Assembly (NCBI GenBank): GCA_033026295.1
Contig: CM065187.1
Location: 19,750,388 to 19,814,387 of the forward strand
Direction of reading: 5' to 3'
Origin: Channa striata
Lineage: Eukaryota; Chordata; Actinopteri; Anabantiformes; Channidae
Length of the DNA stretch: 64,000 bases
The notes beneath the pieces were generated by a model. The model was not told the DNA's origin, did no database searches, and saw only the letters and a program-made list of their open reading frames with translations. Numbering within the stretch: the stretch's first letter is position 1; every line of letters begins with the position of its first letter. The position numbers and the translations under genes were made by a program. This document shows positions 15,001-28,772 of the stretch, piece by piece.

Positions 15001-18000
15001 GCTTGTTTCTTCCCATTTAGTCTGTATACTTGTAAAATGTATATAAGTGCTGGGGGAACAAGCTTTTTGAGCCCCGTGTGGAGCACTCTATGTGTAATTA
15101 CCCACCCTCTCATCTCTGGCTCATTACAGCACATTAACAGAACTTCAAAGATTTCAGCCACCACCATACAACCCCAGACTATAGTGCCAAAACCTAGAAC
15201 TGGCTAAGAGAAAATATGTATTCGAGACATTCTGTCAAAATTGAACTATAGGAAATAACACAGCATCTATTAGTTAATAATGTTGTAATAATACGGTCAG
15301 TGAAAACTAGAGGAACATACAGTAAATCAGAACAATTTTGAAAAATAAAAAAAACCCTGAAAGGTGGAATGCTTGTTTACCACCTTGTTCTTGAATGTAA
15401 TCATGTGTGAAGTGCATCCTGAGCTCTTCTGGGGGTTGAGAGGGCTAAGGACCTAAGTGGGTGATTTGAAGTAATTCACCTGTCTCCCAATGAGTACCTG
15501 GTCTGGCCACAGTACAGTATCAGGGTTTTTTTTTCATCGATTGATTAAATAATGGAAACATGGGGGTAAATGTGAGAAGGTTGTGTTGCATGAGCTCTAT
15601 ACATTGACATTTTCTTTTTTTCAGTTTTATACCATAAAAAAACTTCATTTCAGCTTTCGTAACATCTATAAGGTGGTCACCAATTACATTTCTTTGTGTG
15701 AGGATGCATGCATGAATAAAAATCAACTATTTACTTCATTTAACCCACCACTCATTGGAGTGGAAATTTTGATCCAAACACATAAACCCACAACTCTTAA
15801 ATAATGTAAGGTAAACACCTTATAATAGTATTTATTTGCTGGTGCTTTCACACCCTACTGAAATTGTTTTTGACCATTACAAACACTAAACTAACATTAA
15901 CTAAAAACAATAAAAAAGCTTGGTTAAAGAAATCCATGCCTCTAATAAATTGAATTTATCAATACCGTTATCCTTTAATAAGGTGAAAGTACTGAAAGAC
16001 TCACTGATGTCAATTCAAATAAAAGTACCCCTGTACAGTGTAGCTAGATAAATAATGAATAAATCAGTACAAGAATACAAGAATTTCCCCACTGTGGGAT
16101 TAATAAAGTTCTATCTTAGTACGTATGTAATAATAACAATACAAATACAAAAGAACACTCCAAGCAACTGTCCAGAATTTTGAGTGAAAAGTCAGAGACT
16201 TGCTACACTGAATATCTTTTGGACTACAGTCCATCATTGAGGAAGGAACATGGCACAGGTATAAATCTCCCTAGAGCACAGCAGGACAACGACTGGTAAA
16301 GCAGGAAACACACCTAAGGACGGTCAAAGACTGGACAATTTACAAATACTGTCACCGATTTCTAGTCTCTAACCATTTCAGAACTTTATAAAACAATGCT
16401 ACATTCAGGTAAAGTTGTAGTTACACAGTCGATTGGTTGCTGATACCGGTCGTCAATATTAAACATGTTTAAACCATTTTGAGAACCACTGGCAGCAACT
16501 GGGTCGTCTCTGCCGACTGTCAGGCCCGGATAGGCTGGACTGGCGCTGACTGGGACCGAACTACTGTAGGTCTGAGCAGTCGTCACAACTGAACTGCATT
16601 CATTATCAGCTGTACAGTCATTAAGTGTGTGCCAGCCTTCGAGGACCCCACCAAGACAGCTACTGTATGACTACCGTGACGTGGAAGAGAGGGCACATGA
16701 AATAACTGTTGCCTGGGTTCTTTACCAGACGAAGGTTAAAAAAAGGTACAAAAATTAAATATCAGCTACTGTTTGTCAAAGGCATGTGGGAGACCCTGAA
16801 GTCAATTGGAAGAAGGGTCTGGTACAATCAAAATCAAGCTTTTTGGTTAGACTCCATGACTACAGGCATGTACAGTCTCTAAAATCTCAGCCACAGTAGC
16901 TTGTAACTCCTCTGGCACAAGTGTCTTGGTGGAATTCCTCACTATTCCACTTCTTGCACAGTCTGAACCAAACTGCATGTCTCTGGAGGGTGGGAGGAAA
17001 GTAGAGTACCCGGACAAAAATCCAATGCAAGTCGAGGGAAAACATGAAAACTTTGCAAAGCCCGGAGAGATGAAATTGAGCCTGTGACATCCTCATTCAC
17101 ATTTGCATTTATTTATCAATATATAATCTAATATGGATTTAGTTGTATTTTGTATATGAATTTTACTTTGTTTTGTCTGTTTCTGAGCTCCTTGCAGTTT
17201 ACAGTATCTGTGGACATTCCTTTAAGACATCATTTCTGCACTATCCTCTGTATTATGTGCTATGTATGGCGACATCCAGTCAGTCTCAGTCTCAAGCTGC
17301 ACTCAATGAAATAGGATCTTCCAGAAGATAATATTGTTGCATTAAGTTTAAAAATGAGGCCAGACTCACAAGAGCCCCTATTTCTGCAGAGCAAAAATAA
17401 AGTGATTACCTATATTTGGGGAGTAATGCATTGTAATAATGAGTAAACTCCTGTTTACAGAAAGTACAATTCAACAGATATTACTTTTTAAATGATTAAT
17501 AGGAAATATATACTGCACAGTCCTTGCATACTGGTGGGTAATGAGCCCAGTAATACTATTGTGTGACTAAGCTAATAATCTCTCCTATAAGTGTTCCCTC
17601 ATGGTTATGAGTGGTTATATTTCATGATGTAGTGTGCTGGCCATTACTCTGCTGGGGTCTGATTTGAATCAGTGTGCGATGCCTTGAGAGGCACTGAAGC
17701 ATAATTAGTAACAACTGTAATCGAGCATCCAGTAATGGTCCCAATGGTGGCCCCCTCTCCAAAGTCATGAATCACTATTAAAAAACATGTGTAAAAGTGA
17801 TCTGTCTGTGTATTGCCATACACCACATTTATAATCATTATTTTTTTCACAAGACAAATTGGAGAGAATTAAAAGGTTTAGTGATATGTAAATACCAAAG
17901 TTTATAGGCTGTACAGTATCTGAGAATGTATCTCATCCCAGAATAGTGTGGTTCTAATTCTGACAAAGCAGCAAATACAATAAGAATAGTTAATTCCCCT

Positions 18001-21000
18001 AAATGTCAAAGAGCTTATCCAATCAAAGTTTATTGTAGTCTGTTTGTCACAGTGAACACCAAATACTTCGGGGTGTTTCACCTTCGGTTAAGTTATTTTA
18101 AGATTTCAATTTGGGCTCAGGGAGCTGAAAGAAAAACTTCTGCAGGCCAAGGATAGTTCACATAATTTATTGCTGCATTTCAATCAACAACTACTAAAAG
18201 ACAAGGAAGGAAAAGACACTAAAGCTTCGGCGTGTTCCACTGCACTTCTAGTTGGTTTCTATGAGTCTGAAGCCCATAGTCTGAGCCACTGTTTACACTC
18301 TGCCTGGAAAACATAAAGCCGCCATCAGAAGTGATAGATGCTCATATAAGTTTTAGGGAATGGCGGAGGAGCTCACAGTCAATTGGGGGGGTTGGGGGTT
18401 AGACTTTGTTCCAGCCAAATTTAATCAACTCCGTTTCAATTCAATCACTGCCGCCTCGCACAAACGCAAGTCCCACTGAGGCTTTAACATTGACCACAAT
18501 GCAGACAGTCTGATGGCAAAGGCTGGGTGGACAAACTTTAAACTTCTTTACAGGTCCAATACTGTCAGGACACTGAATCTAATACTGAACTGCATTGCCT
18601 GCAGGCACAATACACGTGACCTTAAATCAGATAAAAGGAAAGGAAGAAAATCCAGTCAGATTCTAGGGCACATTTAAAGCAATGCACATCACATGCTGTA
18701 TTCATATGCAGACTGGTACACATGCAGTATACACTAAATACACCTGTGTCACAAATGATTATATCCGTTATTAAGGCAAATATCAGGGGATAAAGGAGCA
18801 GGGAGTGGAATGACCAACTACGAGGACTGCTCTCAGCTCCCAGTATATTATCCAGAATATTTCTTTAGGAGGATTTGACACAAATATCAATGAGGGAGCC
18901 ATACTGTTCTTCTGTCTTTCTACAGTTATGTGTGAAAAGATCCATGTCCAACCTGAGTGATACACAAAGGTTATACAGTAAAACTGTAATATGCCAACAA
19001 TGCAATGAGAAAACATGGATTTTATACACTACAAAGCAAACTTGAAATGTTTTGATGATTCTAAAAGAAAACCATCTTCAAGATGGTTAAAATTGGTTTA
19101 TAGATGTCGCAATTTAGCCACACAGAAGTGACATAGTCAGTGATCAACTGTTTAATGGCAGTGAGTGGATATAAAGATTTAAGAATGTATTCATAAAAAT
19201 CACACAATATCACACTGACCCAGACTTCTATATTCTATTCTCATTGTTTGTCCTTTCTCTGTACAACACATTCTTTGTTTTTATTTTCTCCTCCCGCTCC
19301 CTTTTGCCATTAGCCTTTACTTCATCTCTTTGTGTTTCGCCTACTTTCTACGAATGATTATATTATATGCAGACTGGTGTGCAGGTAGAGCTCAGGCTGC
19401 TTGAATCAGAGTGACAGGTAGCCTGGAGCCGCTCACGTGAATCTTTGCTTTTCTTTCTCTCTTCTATTCCTCAACTAAACACAAGTGCAGCCATACGCTG
19501 CTCTCTTGCCTTCTGGAGGGCTATTTCATTAAAATTCAGCCTGTTTTTCCTGCTTTCCTATTTTCTTTCACTCTCCCTGCTGCTTCAGGCGTAGCAGGCT
19601 GGCCTGTGTTGCAGTCTATGAAAAGGATCAAGTTTGCAAGCCTCTCAGCAGATGGCTGTAAGGACTCGTGTTAGATGATGTCCCCTTCAGCATGAAATGC
19701 TGCTCAGCCAAGAGAGCCACAGTTACTGTCCAGCAGATTCAAGTGGTGACCACGGTTGTTGGAAGCAAGTCAAAGCAACTATTTAGGGAGATACTTCATG
19801 TTTGTCTATGATAGTTTCTGGCAGCTGCGTTCAAGTGTTCAGTCTGTTGAGTCACTGCAGGGACTTGAACTCCACCTGTGTCAACTGTCAAGCAGATGTC
19901 CAGGATCAGTAGGAGAACAAGTGGAAATGCACATGCTTCAGAGAAAGAGCGTCCCCAAGTGCACGTACACATTCACACAATGTGAATCCAGAAAATAGGA
20001 GGTAGGATAAACTAGAATGTTTATAAAAAAACATTTTCATGCCTGAATGGCTTAAGTGCCACACTGGCCTGACCTGTCCTGTGGAATTCAGTCAAAAAGT
20101 TAAATTACTTCTCCTTTTCTCCCTTTTAATTTCACACTATCCATGTCTCATTCAATGCCTTGTCAAACTCCACTGGGAGAGAGTTTGTGATGTCTTGTCC
20201 TCATCCTTCCATCGGAGGATATTTCTGGAGCCGAGTGAGCTATGCAGATCACAAACATTCTTCTTCCTTGCTTTACCAATTCAATGAAGAAGCCGGTGAT
20301 TGAATCCTGTCCTCTATGTGACAGCTGAAGCTCAAAACAAACTATAGTGACAAATACATTTATGGGAGTCACAGAAAATTTTGTGTGATATTTGACTTGG
20401 AGTTGTCACTCAAATTATCTCTTACTTTAGCAAAGGACACAGTGGAGGATTTTCAGCAAATTAAAAGTAAGAAGAGGAGACACACTGGCAATGTGAGAAA
20501 GAATTCCAGAGCTGCTTCCAAAGCCACTGCCGCTCTAGTCTAATCTTTAAAGCGACTGTACACAAGAACCAATACGAACAAGACGAGAGAAAATGAGATC
20601 ATTAATAGGAATGGCAAGGCAATAGATTTGTGCATTTATTATGTGGAGAAACAACATAAACAAGCGCTGCAAGAAGTAGATAAGGAAGCTGCCACAAAGC
20701 TGCTCTCGGCCAGTTGGGCCAATAATCTGTGTGCTGTGGCCCAAAGAGACATTGTGACAGACCATGGGAAAAAAGTAAGCAACTTTCAAAAACACTGTCA
20801 AAGTACTGTATGTACAGTTATAATTATACATGGTTTGCATAATCATTTGCAAGTGTTTATTATGGACTTACCTGCAAACTGTGTGTTACATGCAAACACA
20901 GACTAGGTTAAACTTGAACATCCGTGAGGTATCAATCTACTCGTAAGGACATTCTACAAATTATCCCTGACCACCAGGATTTGTCACAACATCTTTAAGC

Positions 21001-22606
21001 TGTGAGAGTTTCGTCTATTTTAAAAAAAGACGCCTCCAAATGGAGTAGTTCTCTGTGATCATGCGTTTCGGGCATTAAACCTCCTCAACGCAGAGTTAAT
21101 GGGATTGCTCCTCTTTTGCTGCTGGCTGCGGACTGCATGGTGGCCAGAGGGGCTGTGAGTTGACGCCTAGAACCGACTTAGTGGAGACAAGAAAAACCAA
21201 GCCAATTTTGACTTTGTTCCTGCTCCAGCATAGCCAAGACATCCAATTCCATCAGGCCTTTGCTGCTGGGGCGGCTGATAGAAATAGGCCTTAAGTCCTG
21301 TAGCTGGGCCAGCTTATTCCCTTATCTCCTAATGGCTCCGATAAGGGATTGGTGAAAATTGTGTCACAATAACAGCTGTATTACCCACTGCCAAAAACCC
21401 TTAGTTTATCTTGCTAAGAAAACAACAGGAACAAGCTATGGGTATTACAGATTCTCTACTAAAACTAATATTTAAAAATGTGCTAGAAGATGAACAACTA
21501 ATAGACTATTTATTAAATATCAACAGCACTAAAATATCTTGCTGGAGACTGAAAACCATCCTTTTGACCCAACCTGAAGTAATGATCTGTATTTGCAAAT
21601 GATTTCAAGTCTTTATTACAGGCTTTTCTGAGCAGGTAAAGGGATTGCGTGTGTAATAGCACAGCTTTTCAAATAGGTTAAAGGTCTGTTGTGGCTCATA
21701 AAGATATGTTACATAAGCCAGATGAGGTCTGGGGGCCAGTGTTTTGGGAGTGTTGCTCTACTATTTTCTTTTCTTACTCACCAGGGGCTTTGTAGAAGCC
21801 TGTATCTTCATCGCTAAGAGGCAGCAGGTAGACTTCACCCTCCTTCCACAGCAAGGGGTACTCCTGTCCCCCAGAGAACACTCCCAACCAGCCGTCCTGA
21901 TCTGAAGGTAAAAACTATATTTTATAGTTTCTGTTTTGTTAGTTTATTTGTCAGAGACAATTATTATAACTCAACATTAAAAAATTAATTCAAACATGGC
22001 ATGAGAGTTTACCAGGCAAGCACAATATGTCACAGGTTCTAGAGAAAAAAAGATGAATAAAACTGTAAATTCGTAGGCATCACCAAACACTGAGTGGGAA
22101 AAACAAAAAAAACAGGTGTGGATCATACTGTATAAATTTGCTGCACCCTAGGTCTATAGTGCGTGAATATCCAGTTTACTCTTTACACTCACTACTAAGG
22201 TGTAAATATCTGCAAAAAAAATCGGAATCCTTTAATTAGATTGTTAAAACTGAAAAAAAGAGTTAAATAGTTTAAGTTTAGTCACTTTGGAACAACTTCC
22301 GATATGGTTGACAGGCAATTATATTTAGGATTTCTGTTTCTATGTCATTCTATGTCAGTTGTAGAAATTTTGTTATGCTTGTTTTCAATTGTATGACGTA
22401 GATCCTATAAGAACAATTTTTCGGGAATAAAAGAATCTTATTAATAGCTGGAAGACAAAACCTTCAATGAAGTCAGAGGTGATGTTAACAGCTGCAGCAT
22501 GACTGGACGAGGAGCAGGCCAGTGAGTGGCCAAAGCAGAAACATGGTTGGCAGCCTGCTGGGTTTACTTCTTCAAGGTTGAAATAACCTGGCTTGCATCT
22601 GTAGGT

Positions 22607-22663
<57 letters not shown>

Positions 22664-25600
22664 CTTGCATAAAATGTCATTAACATGCAGATCCTGTACA
22701 CACGCTTCATTGGTGCTATTTACCACTTTCTTGTTGTAGTGTTGTTCTTACTAATCTCTTTAAGTTGTTCTTAGTGTGGCACTCAGGGATGCTGATCACT
22801 GCAGACTGCAGTGTTGAGGAAGAAGGGACAAAATGGAGCTGAGCTGCAAAGACCCTGAGGTCTCACCTACAGACTAGCTGGCACATGGGTGGCACAGAAA
22901 CACTGCTAAGGGTCAGCCACTGCTCTAGTCACATTGCACAGGAGAGGTGCCTGCTCAACAAGCCATGAAATCAGCAAAAAAAAAAAAAAAAAAAACTGTC
23001 AACAAACAGGGAGCACAGAGTTATTCAATAGTGGGAGACCTGGGGCTGTGTGTATTGCTAATGTCACAGAGAGTTTTTCTGTTTGATCCTGCATCCCAAG
23101 GGAACGAGAGAGAACCAGACAGAGAGAAGCAGCGATGTGGTTATTGACATGCAAGAACATGATGATAACAGTCATGTTCACTGTCCAAAGAGTCAGAATG
23201 ACAGATAGCACCCTACGAGTCAAACCTCTGGAGCAAATGTTATCAATTTCTTGCATCATGTGATAAATCATTAATAATGGTTTCCACAGCTCACACGTGC
23301 ATATACAATATGTTATGTAACAAACAAGTTTAGTACACACCTGTTGCAGCTTTGTCCCTCCACATTTTGCTTACAATGGCAAAGTCCATCCAGAGGAGAG
23401 CAGTGGTCCACACTCCCGCTGGATTCACATTCGCACGGCCTAGAGACAAAAGGTGACGTTAGAAATATTTAAATCCAGGCATGTGAAAACCAGAGAAAAC
23501 GGAACGTTTAAAGACAAGGACAGGTTACTGATCTCCACGAGGATATTCGCTTTTTCCTTGTCCCCACCCAGATAGCAGATGGTGAGCTACTCTGGAACCA
23601 GCGGGGTGTTGTGCTCAAGGACACATCAACAACACTGATATTTGTCTTAGGGCTTGAACCTGAGCCTCCCTAACAAGTAAACTCTGTATTTCTTTCATTA
23701 CTAGCCCTCGTTCAAAAAAAAGCAAGTATTGTTGTCACCGATTGACACCGAGATGCTTGATTTAGCTTACCATGCTTCAAACGAATATTTAAAGCTGTGT
23801 AAACAACATTGATAATAGCAAATGAGAAGGCTTATGGGTCAGCAGTGACTTGGATTATGTCAAAGTCTGTTCGATCAATTTCACTGATTGATTACCTCTG
23901 TTTCAAACAGAATCTGTTTTTTAATGAGGTGCTATTACAAATAATTCAATTATCCTAAGGCAAGCTGCCTCTGCTTGTTTCTGCTCCAGTGGTCTGAGTA
24001 ATTCACACCTCTGCTCAGCAGACTGATTTTGCTGCATAAATGAGAGAAAACATTGTGGGCATGCATGGTGGCATGTGCACCATTGGTACTGATGTATTTC
24101 TTTGATTTATACAACTTTTTTTTTGCCAACACATTCTTTTTATAAAAGTTAAAAAAGCTTACTTGCATTAATATCAGCTGGTGGTTTTAACGTTGCGGTC
24201 AACAAGGTTCAGCATATGGAACAGCATTTAAACAAGAGGTGTCACAACACACAATGCATCTCAGCTCGCTGTGTATGGGTCTGCGTAGTCTCAGATCATT
24301 TCAGAGGCCTGTGCTGACAACTACCAGGTGGATTAAATGTTGTAAATCAGCGTATACCAACATTCTAAAAGCAGGTGACTTTAAATGGGTTAAATGGGCT
24401 TGTAGCATGTTTGCTGAAAACAGCTGCCTGCTGCAGCTGGAAACAAGACTGATGAGTGATGAGAGTGGATCTAAATAGCACAGTTTCAGACCATAAAATC
24501 AAAAGAATAAGCAGACAAATGCTAAAAACTTGCCTTAAAGAACCCATCAGAATCTGATAATTCTGTGTAGTTTCATCACAGTAAATTACATTACATGTAG
24601 TCATTTGTATTCATTAGAGAATGTGATAATAATTTATGCAGGGCATTGTAAGATTTTAGGACATAACCACAAAAACATGTAAATAAAACTTTCATCCACA
24701 GTGTTTTTCAAAGCTGAAAATTATTTGTATTCCTGTTTTCCTGTTTAACAATCAGTTCATTATCGGTTGTCACTGTTTCCACATGCAGCAGTAGTACAAA
24801 TATTACACTAAACAGTCATTGATATGCTATTCAGCACCGTGATAACTTAACATTCCCTAGGCAGGTAGAGAGGGTCAGGGAGAACTAGGGCTATGGACTT
24901 TCAAAGAATATAAAATCTTAAAAACACTTCTCACATGGAGACACATATGCAGAGGCACTATAGCGTGCACATTTACATCCAGGCTCACATGCATGCACAC
25001 AATATTGAAATTAGCCTCACATCATCAAACTGTATGCATCAGATCAGCAACATTTTGTAAGAAATAATGCAGAAAAACAGCAAGACTGAAAGTACAGGTC
25101 TCAGAAATTAATGCAAGCCTCCCTTATTAAAATCAATTAACCTGCTGAGCTCATTCTTGTAGCATCCTAACAATCAAAAGCAACAATTAAACACAACAGT
25201 TCATTTGATTTACCTTATTTGTACCTAATTAGGCTGCTACCTTAATTAATAGAGAATTTTAATAAGAAAAATGAGAGATATTTTTCCAAGTGGAGATTAG
25301 CTTATCTGTTGAAGAAAAACTATACAATACCTTCAAATAATAAAAAGACAACAAACATACTACAACATAGACTCGTAAACAAAGTGAAACCCTAGGATGA
25401 ACTAGTACTACTGATGCTAGCTTTCTCCTTGGGGTTGGTTGCAGCCAGAAGCTCTGAAGGTGATCACCATGGTAACAGAGACCATATAGTCATGGATCTT
25501 AAAAAGCTAGACGCACCATCTCTTTCTGTCCTGTTAGTCACGATTGCTAGCTGACCAACCAGAGGTTTAAAAAAAAAATCTTTAACCTTTATTTTACAAG

Positions 25601-28600
25601 GAAATACCTTGAGATTACACAGACAAAGATCAGATATAATACACAAAATCATATAAAGAATTTGGTTTCATGCAAATCATAACTTGAGTTGCAAAAGACT
25701 TAGCCAGCTAACTTTTGAGGCTTGAGGCTTGCAAAGTTTACTACTCAAAGTGGGGCAGGTTGTCATAGCTTTTTTGTTAAAAAAATAAAACAGTTGCCGG
25801 CGGTGACCAGTGAATTATACCAAAACAGTAAAGTTGCTGGCCATAAAGTCACTGGTCATAAAGTCACTGGTAGCTCTGATCCCACTGAGCTTCTGCGCTA
25901 TCAGTGACCCTTCTCACATTACTCATAATCAATTGAACTGTTGTTAATATAAAAACATTTACTGGAGTAACAGCTTTAACTATTTCAAATAACTGGTCAA
26001 GTACTGTGATCCACTTACACATACCCAAGATTTTGTTGTCCATTACTGAAAAGAAAATGGGAGGTAAACAATGCAGTCTAACTTTAAAAGGTGCAGATTG
26101 ATACATATGTGTAAAGAAGCTTGGTGATTGATCATATCAATCATATTGTACTTCAATTCAATGTATTTTGCTTATAATTACACAATATAGTAAATTAATG
26201 CAAAATAATATTAAATGTTTTAGACGAAATGTAAATGAAACAAAGTGTCGTTTGAATATTTGTTAAAATTTAGCTGAAAATTAAATCAGTTATCCTCAGT
26301 TCTTGTGCCCGTGGGATTAGCTCGCTTGTTAGAACTGTTGTTAGCAGTTTTATACTGTGTGTGGCACATTCTGCTACTCACTGATAAGAAGGTCACTAAT
26401 TCACATTGGTGTCACACAGACAAATGTCAATCCTCTTGTTTATGCTCGCTTTGTAGTTTGATAAATTTAGGCTTGGGGGAGTTAGATGGAAAAGAGGCAA
26501 GATTCCTTTAACAAGTCTGTATCTGTTTAAGTCTAGAAACATTCATCACTTTGCGTCTCTGAATCTCGTCTTACTTGCAAATGCTAATAACGTCATTAGT
26601 TGTTTAGTTCCTTTTTCATGCAGCCTTCTGTGCTGATGTGTCTGTCTGTGCTTGTGACTATGATGTTGCATGTAGCCCACCTGCAGCCACCATGGCCGAG
26701 CGAGTGAAAGCCAGCCCGACATGTGTCACACTTCTCCCCTGTCACGCCACCTCGACATGCACACCTTCCTTCTACATCACACTGCAGACTCACTGAGCCT
26801 GAGAGGGAAAGCAGATGGATGGTGCAGAAAGAAAAGAGAATAAACAGGGCAGACAGAGAGGAGGACAAAAGGGAAAAATAGTGAGGACTATTTTCAAGAA
26901 AATTGGAAAAAAAACACTTCAGTACATGAAGGTTATGGGTAAATTACATAAAATGGATCAATATATCATTAATAATTTGTCATGAAGGAGATAACTGAAT
27001 ACTTGTTATTGAATTTCTGTTCAAAAACCCAAGAGATGAGCTGGGAGGAGAGAATACAAGCCTGTTAGCACACTGCAGCTGAAACACTCTAGCCTTAGTT
27101 AATGGAGAGAAAAGACCGGCTGAGGCATTGTGAGCATGAGAGAAAAGAGAAGCCTGATGAAGTCTGCCATAACCTTTGATCAATATAATGGAGTCCAACA
27201 GCCCTGAGTAAAACACCTCACACTATTTAGGAGATGCAAAGAAAAGCCAGCGCGTGTCCTGTATTAGTTCATTTCTGCCTGTGGTTCTCTCTCTTTAGAC
27301 TCACGATGCTTTAATTAGGAGCCCAAACACTGATTGTCCCGTCGCCTGAAAGTAGAACCGAGTCTTTTCATTGATAAGGTTCAGTGAGTCAGCTGGATCA
27401 ATTTACAACAGCAGGGATGAGTAAAGTCATGGATTTCTCTAATGGTCACTTGGGAAGCTAAGACGGGGATAAATCTGATGAGGTGTGCAAGACATGAGAT
27501 AAACAAGATAGTATAAATTATGAATCAGAAAAGATCCTACTCTTAGGCAGGGTTTAGCACTTGAGTAGCCGATGAGTTGGTGTAAATATTAATGCAGTGT
27601 TATTAATGATTTAAAAACATTTGGCCATAAAATTTGCAACAATTAATCCTTTGAGTCTTTTTTGGCTGTAGCTAAATCTTGCTTATGGAGCTTTAGTATG
27701 CCAATACAGCCTTTCAATTTACGCATAATTAAATTTGCACATATTGGGGAAAACAAAAAGTGGTGAGTAATAACATTGGCATGGATTTTAATTAGGGTTC
27801 TTAAGTTATTAGCAAAACAATTAAGGGTTTACCATAGATATTACAGTGGCAGGGTAGGCAGGGCTGTTCAGCAGATCTCCTGTAGTGGTTCTCTCGGCAC
27901 CGCTCACAATGGGGTCCATCAGTGTTGTCTCTGCAGTCCACACAGCGCCCCCCACTGCCAGTGTCCCGGTACTGCTCCATGTCAAACACGCACTCGTCTG
28001 ATCTCCCACTACAGTTACACTCTGCAGGCGAGGAAAAGAAAGCAGGAAAGCGCAGGAGCAAAAGGTCAAGTGAGGAGAGACGGGAAGAATGAGAAATGAA
28101 CAGCCACAGGGGAGGAAGTGGGCAGAGGAGGCAACACGGTAAAAAGAGAAAAGACCGAAATAGACAAAGCGGAGACACACAGGGAGGGTATATGTGAGAG
28201 ATTTTGTGTTATGGGATTGGATCATAATTTAGAGGTTCTTTGCTAATCTCATTTCACACAGGCCTAATGAGGAGCCAATTGGCTGTCAAGGGGCACTTAG
28301 ATAACGGTAATTCATGTTTATACAAGAGCAAATTACTCAGCTGATAACACGCCATCACAGCACTCATACCCTTCACATCAAACCCCTCCTCAGTTTACCG
28401 GTTACCTTGAGCCAGGGGGGTGGAGGGGGGTGTTAGGTGAAAGTGCCCATTTTATTATGAATCAACCTGTCTGTTGAGCTGGCAATGACTGTATAATTAT
28501 TCCTTTCTGCTAACAGCCCTAGCAGTTCTCCACCCATTTCAAAGATAATAAATGACCGTCAGTTACTTTAAAACCGAATGCACTGACTTGGAATTGGTGG

Positions 28601-28734
28601 TGAATAAAACATTTAGATGTTTATTTGGAGTTATTTAAAAATTCTTACTAGCTTACAAGAATTATTAATATGTACTTTAAATAAACAAGGGTTCACACTT
28701 TGTAACCAAAGCCTACATCATATATATACATACG

Positions 28735-28772
<38 letters not shown>

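Larger units (their letters stand above)
14858..21781 (-). other. lamc3: lamc3 intron 9
   Basis: 6.9 kb. It contains the rearranged Tc1 relic and dispersed repeat at 16.47-17.10 kb and a retroposon tail at 16085-16122. The remainder (17.1-21.8 kb) shows no recognisable element. Confidence 0.8.
22599..23340 (-). other. lamc3: lamc3 intron 7
   Basis: 0.74 kb. It has an A20 run (22976-22995) and the CA/TG microsatellite (22608-22660) abutting the acceptor of exon 8. Confidence 0.85.
23440..26680 (-). other. lamc3: lamc3 intron 6
   Basis: 3.2 kb. It contains probable repeat relics near 23590-23690, 25568-25645 and 26299-26430, and a homeodomain-motif-rich stretch near 25080-25290. A 17-bp unit (ATAAAGTCACTGG with spacer) occurs twice at about 25840-25870. 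Confidence 0.8.

Noticed and set aside
16386..16676. Open minus-strand frame of about 95 codons with protein-like composition (ends PECSIVL)
   Set aside because: Most of it is antisense to or abuts the Tc1 relic read on the plus strand, and I recognise no family. Openness is probably due to the CpG-rich composition.
22385..22726. 113-residue minus-strand frame with a Cys-Val repeat
   Set aside because: The Cys-Val run is the translated CA/TG microsatellite in intron 7. Only the laminin part (22462-22598) is exon.
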